Shown here one piece after another: positions 8,718 through 17,322 of a DNA stretch of 64,000 nucleotides. Position 1 is the first letter of the stretch. The number at the start of each line of letters is the position of its first letter. Source of the DNA: Lentzea terrae (GTDB lineage: Bacteria > Actinomycetota > Actinomycetes > Mycobacteriales > Pseudonocardiaceae). The stretch lies in NCBI RefSeq assembly GCF_003265345.1, contig NZ_QFWW01000001.1, positions 325,852-389,851 of the forward strand, read 5' to 3'. The translations under genes and the position numbers were made by a program. The notes under the pieces are model-generated. The model saw nothing but the letters and a program-made list of their open reading frames with translations. It did not search any database and was not told the origin of the DNA.

Positions 8718-11399
8718 GTGCGGCCGCAGCGGGTGTTCATCTCGTACGCGCACGAGTCGGACGCGCACAGCGACCAGGTCCGTTCGCTGTGGCACTTCCT
8801 GCGCTCCAACGGGATCGACGCGAAGCTCGACCGCTCGGCCGCCGGGCAACGGCAGGACTGGGCGCTGTGGATGGCCGACGAGATCCGGCACGCCGACCGC
8901 GTACTGGTGGTGGCGTCGGCGGCCTACCGGGCACGGGCGGAGGGCCGCAGCACGCCGGGCGCGGGGCGCGGGGTGCAGTGGGAGGCCCGGCTCATCCGGG
9001 ACGCGTTCTACGCCGACCCGTGCGGGCTGGAGCGGTTCGTGCCCGTCGTGCTGCCCGACCAGTCCGTGGCCGGAGTACCCGACTTCCTCGCTCCCGCGAC
9101 AGCCACCGTGTACCACGTCAGCCGGTTCACCTTGGCGGGGGCCGAGGAGTTGTTGCGGCTCTTGACCGACCAGCCGGCCGAGGTCGAGCCGGTCCTGGGC
9201 AACGTGCCAGTGTTCCGGCGGGCACGCCCGTTGCCGGAGTCACTGCCGCCCCTCCCCCGACCCACGCTCCGGCGGGCCGACGCACCGTCCGGCAGCAAGG
9301 TGTTCCGCATCGTCAGCGGGCATCTCCGCGACCGTCGCGTGCGGACGGTTCTCCGCGACGGAGTCCAAGCGGGGGTTGAGTCCGAGCTCGGCCCTGGGTT
9401 ATCTGCCAGGCAGCTCATGGCACTGCGGCGCTACCTCGTATCGCCCGACTTCGAGGAGATCGAGCTTCAAGTCTTGCTCTGGCGACTCTTCGACCACAAG
9501 GCCGAGGAGATCAACACGGCGCTGCGCATCGAGATCATGCACGGGCTTCGGCACCACGTCGGACTGTTCGGGTGGACCAGAGACGTCGGGGCGTTCACAG
9601 TCCTCAACGTGCTGGTCAACTGCATGGAAGTGACCATCGCGGAACTTCCGCTCCCCGTAGTGACCAGCGAGGTCGCCACGTGGCTCGGCCACCTGGCGAC
9701 CAAGTCCATCACGAGCAACACCAGGCTGCTCGGCGAGATGAACAACATGGTCGAGGTGCACGCCTTCGCCGAGCGGATGCGAGCGAGGATCACCTCGATG
9801 CACGCGGTCATGCGGCTGCCGCACCTGCGCGTCACCGGCATGAGCGCGTCGGTCGCGTACGACGATCTCTACGTCACGCCGACACTTGAAGGTGCCACGG
9901 CCAGCGACCAGATCGGCGGACGATCCGTCATACTCGGCGACCCGGGTGCGGGCAAGTCGACCATGATGGCCAAGCTCGCCTGGGAGATCGCCGGCGACGA
10001 CAGTGAACGGGTGCCGTTCCTGTTGATCCTGCGCAACGTCGCGACCTCGCTGCGCGAAGGCGGGCGCGGGCTCGTCGCCTACCTCGAAGCGCTGTGCCGC
10101 GAGCCGTACAACGTGGAGCCTCCGGTCAGAGCGGTGGAGTACCTGCTGCGCAACGGCAGGGCGGTCGTGCTGCTCGACGGTGTGGACGAGCTCGTCGACC
10201 CGGACCTGCGGGACAGGTTCGCCCGTCTCGTCGAGTCCTTCGCCGACGAGTACCCGTCGGTGCCGATCATCGTGACCGCACGGAAGGTCGGCTACGAGAC
10301 CGCGGCGCTGAACCCCAAGCAGTTCGACGTCGGTGTCATCAAGGAGTTCGACGACGACCAGGTCACCACCTACGTCCGGCGGTGGTTCGCCCTGGACGCC
10401 AACACCTCCGAGCACGACCGGGCCGCGCTCGCCGACACGTTCCTCCAGCACGGCGACACGGTCGGCGAACTGCGCAGCAACCCGTTGCTGCTCGCGTTGC
10501 TGTGTTCGATGTACGCCAGCGAGCACTACCTGCCCACCAACCTCGCGCAGGTCTACGAGAAGTGCGCGTTGATGCTCTTCGAGCAATGGGACCAGATGCG
10601 CGGGGTGCCACTGCCCGCGAGGTTCGAAGGCAGGCTGCGCGGGGCGGTGGGGTACCTCGCGTGGACACAGCTGACGGCCAAGGACGACATGAGCACCTCG
10701 TGGCCACGCCGGAAGATCATGTCCGTGCTGATGAAGTACCTGGAGGCCAAGGGGTTCGACCACGACGAAGCCGAGGAGCACGCCGCCGCGTTCGTCGACT
10801 TCTGCACCGGTCGCCCGTGGGTGCTGAGCGACAGCGGGTCCGACTGCGGCCAGCCGACCTACGGGTTCACCCACCGGACCTTCCTCGAGTTCTTCGCCGC
10901 CGACTACCTGGTGCGCAGCAACAAGACCGCCGAGTCGCTGTGGCTCGCGATCCACTGTCACAGCCGCGATGTCCGGTGGGGCCCCGTCGCACGCATCGCG
11001 CTCCAGCTCTACGACCAGAAGCACGACGACGGCGCAAGCGAACTGCTCCAGCACATCACCGCGGAGGACCATCCGCTGGCCCTCGAGTTCAGCGTGGACG
11101 CGCTCCGGCACGTGCAGCCCACACCGGGGATCATTCGCCGGATCATCAGCGTCGAGCTGCACGCCGCCGCGACCACGGGCCCCTGGGACGAGACAACGTG
11201 GAGCTCCGAGTTCGCGCGGCGGCACCGCTCGGTCGTGCAGGAACGTCTGACCACACTCCTGCGCACCGCGTCTCCCGCCAACCAGAGCATCGTGCGCAGG
11301 TCGATCCTCGTCCTGCTCAACGACTTCGTGGACAGCGGCGTGCACCGCCGGATGGCCGAGCATCTGCTCGAAGTGCTCGGCCGTGAGCTCGGCGTCTGA
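8718..11399 (+). CDS. SEFIR-NACHT NTPase, NLR-like immune protein
   Basis: 893 residues from GTG 8718, chosen for the GGAAGGGGAG ribosome site; earlier in-frame codons lack one. Residues 1-125 form a SEFIR/TIR-like domain (RVFISYAHES, then two Trp-rich helices and VLVVASAAY), known as homotypic signalling domains. Residues 200-390 are an all-helical linker. A NACHT core follows: Walker A LGDPGAGKST near 406-415, Walker B AVVLLDGVDEL near 481-491, and the helical motif FTHRTFLEFFAADYLV near the C-terminus. No WD, TPR or LRR sensor repeats are evident; the last 150 residues may be a helical sensor. Bacterial NACHT proteins of this design (bNACHT) are known to protect against phage. The gene is divergent from the RHS gene across 290 bases in which I saw no firm promoter. 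An antiphage role here is inference from architecture. Confidence 0.85.
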   Translation: MRPQRVFISYAHESDAHSDQVRSLWHFLRSNGIDAKLDRSAAGQRQDWALWMADEIRHADRVLVVASAAYRARAEGRSTPGAGRGVQWEARLIRDAFYADPCGLERFVPVVLPDQSVAGVPDFLAPATATVYHVSRFTLAGAEELLRLLTDQPAEVEPVLGNVPVFRRARPLPESLPPLPRPTLRRADAPSGSKVFRIVSGHLRDRRVRTVLRDGVQAGVESELGPGLSARQLMALRRYLVSPDFEEIELQVLLWRLFDHKAEEINTALRIEIMHGLRHHVGLFGWTRDVGAFTVLNVLVNCMEVTIAELPLPVVTSEVATWLGHLATKSITSNTRLLGEMNNMVEVHAFAERMRARITSMHAVMRLPHLRVTGMSASVAYDDLYVTPTLEGATASDQIGGRSVILGDPGAGKSTMMAKLAWEIAGDDSERVPFLLILRNVATSLREGGRGLVAYLEALCREPYNVEPPVRAVEYLLRNGRAVVLLDGVDELVDPDLRDRFARLVESFADEYPSVPIIVTARKVGYETAALNPKQFDVGVIKEFDDDQVTTYVRRWFALDANTSEHDRAALADTFLQHGDTVGELRSNPLLLALLCSMYASEHYLPTNLAQVYEKCALMLFEQWDQMRGVPLPARFEGRLRGAVGYLAWTQLTAKDDMSTSWPRRKIMSVLMKYLEAKGFDHDEAEEHAAAFVDFCTGRPWVLSDSGSDCGQPTYGFTHRTFLEFFAADYLVRSNKTAESLWLAIHCHSRDVRWGPVARIALQLYDQKHDDGASELLQHITAEDHPLALEFSVDALRHVQPTPGIIRRIISVELHAAATTGPWDETTWSSEFARRHRSVVQERLTTLLRTASPANQSIVRRSILVLLNDFVDSGVHRRMAEHLLEVLGRELGV

Positions 11400-11598
11400 C
11401 CTACGGCGTCTCGAGCACGCGTTCCCGCGACAGGGGGTTGCCGCAGCCGGGGCATCCGGAGGTGCCAATTGAGAAATCGCCGGGGTCGGTTCCCTCGATT
11501 CCATGCCGCTCGGACTCGAACGTCCTAAATAGAGCTCCGGCCACGCCTACGCCGATCGGCCGTCGCCGTGATCCAGGCAGGTGAATTAAGTTGCAGGT

Positions 11599-12177
11599 GT
11601 GACCGGGCAGGGGGAACCGCACTTACCGCGTTTGTTCACACCGAGCGTCGCCGTGCTGCTCGGCTACGTCCTGCTGGTCGGCAACCCGTGGCTGAACCGG
11701 GACCTCCAGATCGCGCTGTCCGACGCCGAGTCGGCCTTTCGCGTCGCGGGCGTGCTGCTCTCCTATCCGAGCTGGCACGTGGACGTCGATCGGGTCGGGC
11801 CGTTCCTGTTCTGGTACGCGAACGTGCGGGCGCTGCTGTTCGTGGCGCTGGCAGTCGCCGGGCTGGCCAGGGTGCCGCGCTGGGTCAGCGAGAAGGAAGG
11901 CGCGGGTCTGTTCGTCATCACCGTCGGGCTGACGACGCTCAGCGCGATGATCGCAGGGCTGGGTTCCTCGGTGATCGCGGTGAGTCTGCTCGACTCGCGG
12001 GAGACCATGCCCTACGTCGGACTCGGCCAGCCCGAGGAGTTCTTCCTCGGTCAGGTCGGCGCGTCGGCCACGTTCGGCGTGCTGTTCGGGCTGGTGCTCG
12101 GCGCCGTCGTGGTCATGCAGCGCCGGGCGCCCGCCGGTGCGAAACGCCGGGTCAACACACCGAAGTCGTTCTGGTGA
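11599..12177 (+). CDS. integral membrane protein of the NACHT-adjacent cluster
   Basis: 192 residues from a GTG start. Four hydrophobic segments (about residues 15-30, 66-87, 103-130 and 150-172) with a basic C-terminus rich in Arg/Lys. No recognised family or catalytic motif. It lies 200 bases after the SEFIR-NACHT gene and 9 bases before the next membrane gene, so it begins a short plus-strand operon of three or four genes. In known NLR-type defence loci, membrane proteins beside the sensor can act as effectors or anchors. Whether that holds here cannot be told from sequence. Confidence 0.75.
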   Translation: MTGQGEPHLPRLFTPSVAVLLGYVLLVGNPWLNRDLQIALSDAESAFRVAGVLLSYPSWHVDVDRVGPFLFWYANVRALLFVALAVAGLARVPRWVSEKEGAGLFVITVGLTTLSAMIAGLGSSVIAVSLLDSRETMPYVGLGQPEEFFLGQVGASATFGVLFGLVLGAVVVMQRRAPAGAKRRVNTPKSFW

Positions 12178-12186
12178 AGGGGATCG

Positions 12187-13839
12187 ATGAGCCAGCCAAC
12201 CGCTTTCTCCCCCGACGACACGACTCGGTACCTGTGCGTCGCGGCCACGACCGACGAGCGCTTCGCCGAGCGGATGACCAAGGAACTGCTGAACGACGAC
12301 CTGCACGGGGTGGCGCCGTCGGTCGGGTTCTCGGTGCGGCCGGTGCTGTTGCACGCGCTGGCCGGAATTCGGCAGCGCCGGGTGCGGGACTGGTGTCTCC
12401 TCGCGGCGACGGTGCTCGCGCTGGTCATCTCTCCACTGTGGACTGTCCTCGCGCTGCTGGTGATCCTGCCGGTCGGGGGTGCCCTCGGCCGGCGGGCCGG
12501 GGAGTCGCGCAGGCTGCGCGACGTCGTGTTCGCGTTGATCGCGTTGGCGATCTTGCTGCTGGCGACCGTGTCGCTGGTGTCCGCGCTCGGTGAGGCTCCC
12601 GAGCCGACACGAACTCGCCGCGCACCGGAGCCGCCGGTTGCGGAGTGGCTCGTCGGGCTGCCGTGGCTCGCGCTGCTGATCGGCCTGGCGATCTACGCGC
12701 TGATGGTGTGGAGTGAGTGGCAGACCCGCCTGACGTTGCTGAGCCGACTCACTCGGGGCGCGTTCCAGCCCGACGAGGCGCCACCGCTGCCGGCCGGCCA
12801 GGCCTGGTTGTCGGACCGGATGGCGGCGATCGACGCGGCCGAACGCGGCAACGTGACGGTCTACCACGGGTTCACCCCGTTCATCGGCCACGGCCCGCTC
12901 GTGTCGACGTGGTCGTTCGCCCTGCCGTCCCTGCGAAGTGACTCCAACTCGGAGGAGGACGCGGACAACGTCGTGCCGCTGGACACCGGCGAACTGGTCA
13001 CGCACGTGCGGGACCGGTTGGCCGGCATCGGCGTGGAGCCCGACGAACTGCCCGGGCTGTTCCTCACCGAGCGCGCCTTCGTCAGCGGCAACGCGCTCAC
13101 CATGCACCCCGCCCTGCTGCCCGAACGCGAGCAGGCGCCCCTGCAGCACCTGTCCGATGAGGACCTCGCCCGGCTCGCCGCGCGCCCGCACGGTTCGGCG
13201 CGGCACTACCTCTGCGCGCAGGTCCCGTCGTGGGGCGGTGAAGTGGTCGCCAGCACGTTCCTGCACTTCTCCACCGACGGACGGCTGCTGTACCTGCAGT
13301 GCGACCGGACGGTGCTGGGCCCGTTGTGGCAGCAGTACCACGACGTCGACCGGATCAGCCCGGTGCTCACCGCGGGCGCGATCGGCCGCCTGCTGGCCAG
13401 AGCGGCGAGCGGGATGGCCGGCGCCGTGCCGCGTGCTCCCCTCCGGGTGGTCCGCGACCTGACCTTCCACTGGCGCTGGGAACGGCGCCGCACCGTCGAG
13501 CGGGCCATCGCCCGGCAGGACCTCGGCTACGACTACGGCGCCCGGTTCAGCGTCCGCGAGGAGGCGACGGACGACAACTATCACAACTACTTCCAGAAGA
13601 CCGACGCCGCGAAGCACCTCAAGCTGGTCGAACGGCACGTGCTGGCCGCGCTGCTGGACTTCCTCGACGAGCGCGGCGTGGACACCACCGAGTTCCGCAA
13701 CCGCCAGATGACGATCCTCAACCAGGGCATCATCCAGACCGGTGGCGTGAGCAACGTGGGCAACCAGGCCGTCGGCAGCGAGGCCACCGCGACGGCCCAG
13801 TTCGCCACACCCGAACCCGCCGCCGGGAAACCGGCGTGA
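12187..13839 (+). CDS. membrane protein with cytosolic domain and C-terminal Gly/Asn/Val motif
   Basis: 550 residues. The first 60 residues are soluble, then four membrane segments follow (two near 62-98, one near 112-135, one near 150-176). About 320 soluble residues come next, including a Trp/Arg-rich stretch RDLTFHWRWERRRTVERAI. Near the very end is the motif GGVSNVGNQAVG preceded by GIIQT, and the protein then stops after a short Ala/Thr/Pro tail. The same 12 residues recur in the next gene. Start ATG 12187 follows AAGGGGATCG, a fair ribosome site. The stop overlaps the next gene by four bases (GTGA), so the two are translationally coupled. Family not recognised; the shared motif suggests that the two products assemble together. 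Confidence 0.8.
   Translation: MSQPTAFSPDDTTRYLCVAATTDERFAERMTKELLNDDLHGVAPSVGFSVRPVLLHALAGIRQRRVRDWCLLAATVLALVISPLWTVLALLVILPVGGALGRRAGESRRLRDVVFALIALAILLLATVSLVSALGEAPEPTRTRRAPEPPVAEWLVGLPWLALLIGLAIYALMVWSEWQTRLTLLSRLTRGAFQPDEAPPLPAGQAWLSDRMAAIDAAERGNVTVYHGFTPFIGHGPLVSTWSFALPSLRSDSNSEEDADNVVPLDTGELVTHVRDRLAGIGVEPDELPGLFLTERAFVSGNALTMHPALLPEREQAPLQHLSDEDLARLAARPHGSARHYLCAQVPSWGGEVVASTFLHFSTDGRLLYLQCDRTVLGPLWQQYHDVDRISPVLTAGAIGRLLARAASGMAGAVPRAPLRVVRDLTFHWRWERRRTVERAIARQDLGYDYGARFSVREEATDDNYHNYFQKTDAAKHLKLVERHVLAALLDFLDERGVDTTEFRNRQMTILNQGIIQTGGVSNVGNQAVGSEATATAQFATPEPAAGKPA
13720..13779 (+). repeat. first copy of the shared GGVSNVGNQAVG motif
   Basis: Encodes asparagine-glutamine-glycine followed by IIQTGGVSNVGNQAVGS at the C-terminus of the four-helix membrane protein. 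Alternating Gly/Asn/Gln with small hydrophobics resembles short amyloid-type signalling motifs and beta-solenoid turns. The residue identity to the copy 150 bases downstream is seen directly; the structural reading is inference. Confidence 0.7.
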
Positions 13840-14222
13840 CAGAACGGAAACCCATGCCGGAAAACTCGCCGAACTACGGCATCCAGCAGTCCGGCGGCGT
13901 CAGCAACGTCGGCAACCAGGCGGTCGGGCAGAACGCCCGCGCGGTCAGCCACGGCCTGACCTTCACCGCCGCGCCGCAGACCGGTGAGCTGATGACCCAG
14001 CTGATGGCGTTGCTGGAACGGCACCGCGCGGAGCTCCCCGACGACGGCGAGGAGGCCGCCGCGGCCGCCGAGGAGTTGCAGGACGAGCTGGACTCCCCCG
14101 AGCCCGACCGCGGGGTGATCGCGCGGACGCTGGAGCGGCTCAACGCCATGGTGCGGCCCGTGACCCCGCTGGTCGAGACGGCGAGCGAGCTGACCAAGGC
14201 GATCGAGTCGTTCGGCGGCTGA
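13836..14222 (+). CDS. small soluble protein with N-terminal GGVSNVGNQAVG motif and acidic helices
   Basis: About 128 residues from GTG 13836, coupled to the previous gene by a GTGA overlap; ATG 13854 is an alternative start. Near residue 13 begins NYGIQQSGGVSNVGNQAVG, matching the end of the upstream membrane protein at 12 consecutive residues. The rest is helical: LMTQLMALLERHRAELPDD, an Ala/Glu-rich stretch, then a possible coiled coil ending ELTKAIESFGG. No membrane segment and no catalytic motif. The layout, a short homotypic-looking motif followed by a helical domain and paired with a membrane protein bearing the same motif, resembles signal-partner pairs next to NLR genes. This reading is inference; the family is unknown to me. 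Confidence 0.8.
   Translation: MTERKPMPENSPNYGIQQSGGVSNVGNQAVGQNARAVSHGLTFTAAPQTGELMTQLMALLERHRAELPDDGEEAAAAAEELQDELDSPEPDRGVIARTLERLNAMVRPVTPLVETASELTKAIESFGG
13872..13931 (+). repeat. second copy of the shared GGVSNVGNQAVG motif
   Basis: Encodes NYGIQQSGGVSNVGNQAVGQ near the N-terminus of the small helical protein. It shares GGVSNVGNQAVG exactly with the end of the preceding membrane protein, with several synonymous codon differences, so the protein motif rather than the DNA appears to be conserved. Confidence 0.7.
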
Positions 14223-14230
14223 CGCATCCG

Positions 14231-14420
14231 ATGAACCCGCAGGACGGCGTGGCTGTGCGACCTGACCCTGCTGGTGATGGTCGTGCTGGGCGTCCTGATC
14301 CCCTCCATGCGGGAGAACAGCTTCACCGTCAGCGCCACGGCACTGACGTCCGTGGCGCTGGCAGCCGTCATCGTCGGCACGGTGCTCGGTGTCGGAGCAC
14401 GCAACCGATCGAGCGAGTGA
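14231..14420 (+). pseudogene. small two-helix membrane protein, apparently frameshifted
   Basis: An ATG eight bases after the previous stop opens MNPQDG. From position 14250 the next frame reads WLCDLTLLVMVVLGVLIPSM, then a polar turn, then LTSVALAAVIVGTVLGVGAR and a stop at 14420. Together they would make a protein of about 62 residues with two membrane helices. Joining them needs removal of one base near the GGCGTGG at 14246-14251, so either this is a real frameshift or a sequencing error, or translation starts inside at GTG/ATG near 14277-14282, giving only the second part. It would be the last gene of the NACHT-adjacent operon, just before a convergent methyltransferase. No ribosome site is seen at the ATG. 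Confidence 0.4.
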
Positions 14421-14423
14421 GGT

Positions 14424-15434
14424 TCACCCGCAGCGGGCTTCGACGACGTGCAGCGCGGTGGAGGTCGCCCGCACGCCGCGGAACCGCAGACCGGCGCGTT
14501 CGAACAACGCGGCGAACTCCTCCTCGTCACGTTCTTTGCCGCCGACCAACAGGAACATCTGCAGATCCATCAGCGGCACGAACGAGTGCTCCTCGTCGGT
14601 GCGCAACATCTCCACCACGAACACCCGCGCACCGGGGTTACCGGCTTCGGCGCAGCGGGACAACATCCGCACGCACGTGTCGTCGTCCCAGTTGTGCAGA
14701 ACCATTCGCAGCAGATAGGCATCCGCGGCGGGCACCGACTCCCGCGCGTCCCCTGTGACGATCGCGCACCGCCCCGCCAGCGCACCGGTGCGCAGTTCGG
14801 CGTCCACCTCGGCGAGCGCCGCCTCGATGTCGAACAACGTGCCGCGCATCTCCGGATGGCGTTGCAGCACCTCGCGCAGCAGGGTTCCCTGGCCACCGCC
14901 GACGTCGACCACGTGGTGCACACCGTCGAGGTCGGCGGCGTCCGCCACGGCCGGGTTGGTGTCGCCCAGGGTCAGGGTCATCGTGCGGCCGAAGTTCTCG
15001 GCCACCTCAGGTGATCGTCCGAGAAAGGTGTAGAAGTCGTTGCCGTGCACCGAGGAGAACGGGCTGGTGCCGGTGCGCACCCCGTCCGTCAGGCTCGCCC
15101 ACACCTGCCACGTCCAGTCCGGTTTCAGGAACGTGTTGACGACCGCGGCGGCCGCATCACCGCTGTCCGCGCGCAACAACAAGGAGAACTCGTTGTGCGC
15201 GTAGGTGTCCGGGCCGGTGCGGCGGAAGACACCGGCCACGGACAAGGCGCGGAACAGGCGGTGGGTGAGGTCCGCGTTGAGGCCGGCCGTTTGCGCGAGT
15301 TCGGCAACGGACGCGGGTTCCTCACCCACCAGATCGGGCAGTCGCAGGTCGAGAGCGGTGCGGAGCAGGTAGCCGGCGTGCAGGAGAACGAAGACCGGGT
15401 GCATCGTCTCGAAGAAGATCGGCCGGCGGTCCAT
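14424..15434 (-). CDS. SAM-dependent O-methyltransferase (Methyltransf_2 type)
   Basis: 336 residues, the usual length for acetylserotonin/caffeate-type O-methyltransferases. The N-terminal 90 residues form the winged-helix dimerisation domain (AELAQTAGLNADLTHRLFRAL). The SAM-binding motif VVDVGGGQGTLLREVL lies near residues 168-185, and the catalytic-region segment LRMVLHNWDDD, with the His typical of this family, lies near 244-254. Substrates in this family are small phenolic or polyketide hydroxyls; the actual one is not evident. It starts six bases after the stop of the upstream DUF4394 gene, so it is probably read from that gene's SARP-type promoter. Confidence 0.9.
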   Translation of the reverse strand: MDRRPIFFETMHPVFVLLHAGYLLRTALDLRLPDLVGEEPASVAELAQTAGLNADLTHRLFRALSVAGVFRRTGPDTYAHNEFSLLLRADSGDAAAAVVNTFLKPDWTWQVWASLTDGVRTGTSPFSSVHGNDFYTFLGRSPEVAENFGRTMTLTLGDTNPAVADAADLDGVHHVVDVGGGQGTLLREVLQRHPEMRGTLFDIEAALAEVDAELRTGALAGRCAIVTGDARESVPAADAYLLRMVLHNWDDDTCVRMLSRCAEAGNPGARVFVVEMLRTDEEHSFVPLMDLQMFLLVGGKERDEEEFAALFERAGLRFRGVRATSTALHVVEARCG

Positions 15435-15440
15435 CGTGGA

Positions 15441-16313
15441 TCAGCTGCCCGTCAACGAGATCGCCAGGTCCGCGATCGGCACGAGCCTCGGGAAGCTGTT
15501 GACGCTCGTCGCCGTGCCGTTGAGCAGGTTGATGCTGTACAGCGTGGCGACGCCGTTCGACGCGACGATCGCGGCGAAGCCCGTCACCGCGGTCGCCTTG
15601 CCACCGCTCAGGGTGCTGTAGATGTCGAAGCCCGCGTCAGCGGCGTCCACCCCGAGCTTGCCGGTGGCGCTCAGGAGTCCGTTGTTGGCCGGCGACTGGA
15701 TGAGCACCTCGTCGGTGGCGGTGCTGATGTCGAACAACGTGGTCGCGGTGTCCGGGTTCAGGTCGTTGTTGGTGTACGCGGCGGCGGTGACACCCCGGGT
15801 CGGGCCCAGTGCGGGCGGCGTCGAGAGGACGGCGTCCTCGGTCGTCGTGTGGTCACCGAGGTTGTGCCGCAGGTTCTGGCCGTTGTCGCTGACGACGCGG
15901 AGACGATCGGCCGCCGGGTTGAAGTCCACCCCGAACTTGGCTCCCCACAAGGGGACGCTCAGTTGCGAGACCTTGGTGATGACCGGGTCCGGCTGGGACG
16001 GCGGGTTCGGCAGCTTGACCGTGTAGATGCCGCCCTTGTCGCCCACCACGTACAGCAGGCCGTCCTGGACGCGGATGTCCAGGCCGATCGCCTTCGCATC
16101 GCCGGAGAAGCCCACGATGTCCCGCACCCAGTCCAGCGACTGCGGCCGATCGGTCGTGAACGTCGCCATCGACATGCCGTCCGCCGAGATCCCGAACGCC
16201 CGCAGACCCGCCGCCGGCTGCGCGGCACTGCTCGCGCCACCCGCGGCCACCCCGGCCAGCACCGACACCACCACGGCCGCCGCAGCGACGCCTCTCTTAG
16301 CCTGTGCCCTCAT
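15441..16313 (-). CDS. secreted DUF4394 protein, copy 1
   Basis: 290 residues from ATG 16313, chosen because AGGGGAG sits eight bases upstream; a longer in-frame start is ignored. A signal peptide (basic MRAQAKRG, Ala/Val core, cut near ASSAAQ) is followed by one DUF4394 domain, a predicted beta-propeller-like fold with motifs such as FGVDFNPAADRLRVVSDNGQ and AAAYTNND. The biochemical role of DUF4394 is not known. It is a close paralogue of the next gene upstream, identical in length, and the two share their promoter layout. An O-methyltransferase follows six bases downstream and is likely co-transcribed. Confidence 0.88.
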   Translation of the reverse strand: MRAQAKRGVAAAAVVVSVLAGVAAGGASSAAQPAAGLRAFGISADGMSMATFTTDRPQSLDWVRDIVGFSGDAKAIGLDIRVQDGLLYVVGDKGGIYTVKLPNPPSQPDPVITKVSQLSVPLWGAKFGVDFNPAADRLRVVSDNGQNLRHNLGDHTTTEDAVLSTPPALGPTRGVTAAAYTNNDLNPDTATTLFDISTATDEVLIQSPANNGLLSATGKLGVDAADAGFDIYSTLSGGKATAVTGFAAIVASNGVATLYSINLLNGTATSVNSFPRLVPIADLAISLTGS

Positions 16314-16364
16314 CAGTGCCACTCCCCTGTAGAAAAAACCTTGTGGCACAACCTATTGAGCACG

Positions 16365-16382
16365 ACTGGACGTCGACTGGAC
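16365..16382 (-). promoter_or_regulatory. SARP-type direct heptamer repeat ahead of DUF4394 copy 1
   Basis: On the minus strand two heptamers GTCCAGT are spaced exactly 11 bp (GTCCAGT CGAC GTCCAGT). Nine bases further is TAGGTT, a plausible -10. Heptamer direct repeats at 11-bp pitch with the last one about 8 bp from the -10 are the known SARP recognition pattern. A SARP gene lies 1.5 kb away. The binding itself is inferred. Confidence 0.6.
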
Positions 16383-16400
16383 GGCCGTGGCGGCAGCGGG

Positions 16401-17273
16401 TCACCAGCCGCTCAGAGAGATCGCCAGGTCAGTGATCGGCACCGCGTTCGGGAACTTGCCGATGGCGGTCGCCGTACCGTTGAGCAGGTTGACGTTGTAG
16501 AGCATCGCGCTGCCGTCCGGCCCTACCAGCGTGGCGAAGCCCGCCACGGAAACCGCCTTGCCACCGCTCAGGGTGCTGAAGATGTCGAACCCGGCGTTGG
16601 CGGCCGCGTCCACGGTCAGGTTGCCGGTCGGCGCCAGCAGGCCGTTGTTGGCCGGTGACTGGATCAGCACCTGGTCGGTCATCGTGCCGATGTCGAACAA
16701 CGTCGTCGCGGTGGTCGGGTCCAGGTCGTTGTTCGTGTACGCGGCCGCGGTCACGCCCTTCGTCACGCCCGGCGTCGGCGGGGTGGACAGGCTCGTGTCG
16801 GCCACCGTGGTGTGGTCGCCGAGGTTGTGCCGGAGGTTCTGCCCTCCGTCGCTGATCACCCGGAGCCGGTCGGCGGCGGGGTTGAAGTCGACGCCGAAGT
16901 TCGTGCCGTGCAACGCGACGGCCAGCTGCGAGACCTTGGTGATGACCGGGTCCGGCTGCGAGGGCGGGCTGGGCAGCTTGACCGTGTAGATACCACCCTT
17001 GTCGCCCACCAGGTACAGCAGACCGTTCTGGACGCGGAAGTCCAGGCCGATCGCCTTCGTGTCGCCGGAGAAGCCCACGACGTCCCGCACCCAGTCCAGC
17101 GTCTGCGGCCGATCGGTCGTGAACGTCGCCATCGACCTGCCGTCCGACGAGATCCCGTACGCTCGCAGACCCGTCGGCTGTGCGCTGCTGTTCCCGCCGC
17201 CCGCGACCACGGTGGCCAGCACCGACACCGCCACGGCCGCCGCGGCGACGCCCCTCTTGAGCTGTGCCTTCAT
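16401..17273 (-). CDS. secreted DUF4394 protein, copy 2
   Basis: 290 residues from ATG 17273, again eight bases after AGGGGAGTGGGATCG. It has a signal peptide (MKAQLKRGVAAAA ... cut near SSAQ) and a single DUF4394 domain, sharing long identical stretches with copy 1, such as LDWVRD, FSGD.KAIGLD and GDKGGIYTVKLP. The upstream leader is also conserved with copy 1, including a TTGTGGCACAA palindrome and 11-bp repeats, so the duplication included the promoter. The 3' end stops 19 bases ahead of the copy 1 repeats. Function unknown. Control by the nearby SARP regulator is inferred from the operator pattern. Confidence 0.88.
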   Translation of the reverse strand: MKAQLKRGVAAAAVAVSVLATVVAGGGNSSAQPTGLRAYGISSDGRSMATFTTDRPQTLDWVRDVVGFSGDTKAIGLDFRVQNGLLYLVGDKGGIYTVKLPSPPSQPDPVITKVSQLAVALHGTNFGVDFNPAADRLRVISDGGQNLRHNLGDHTTVADTSLSTPPTPGVTKGVTAAAYTNNDLDPTTATTLFDIGTMTDQVLIQSPANNGLLAPTGNLTVDAAANAGFDIFSTLSGGKAVSVAGFATLVGPDGSAMLYNVNLLNGTATAIGKFPNAVPITDLAISLSGW

Positions 17274-17322
17274 CGATCCCACTCCCCTGTTGGAAACCTT
17301 GTGGCACAAGCTATTCGGCGGC

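Noticed and set aside
9399..11504. A minus-strand open frame of 701 codons opposite the SEFIR-NACHT gene
   Set aside because: No domain or ribosome site; its codon pattern mirrors the real gene.
11401..11540. Short minus-strand frame ending with a CPGCG zinc-ribbon-like motif between the NACHT gene and the membrane gene
   Set aside because: Only the last 35 residues look protein-like and no start fits; could be a relic, but one CxxC is too little evidence.
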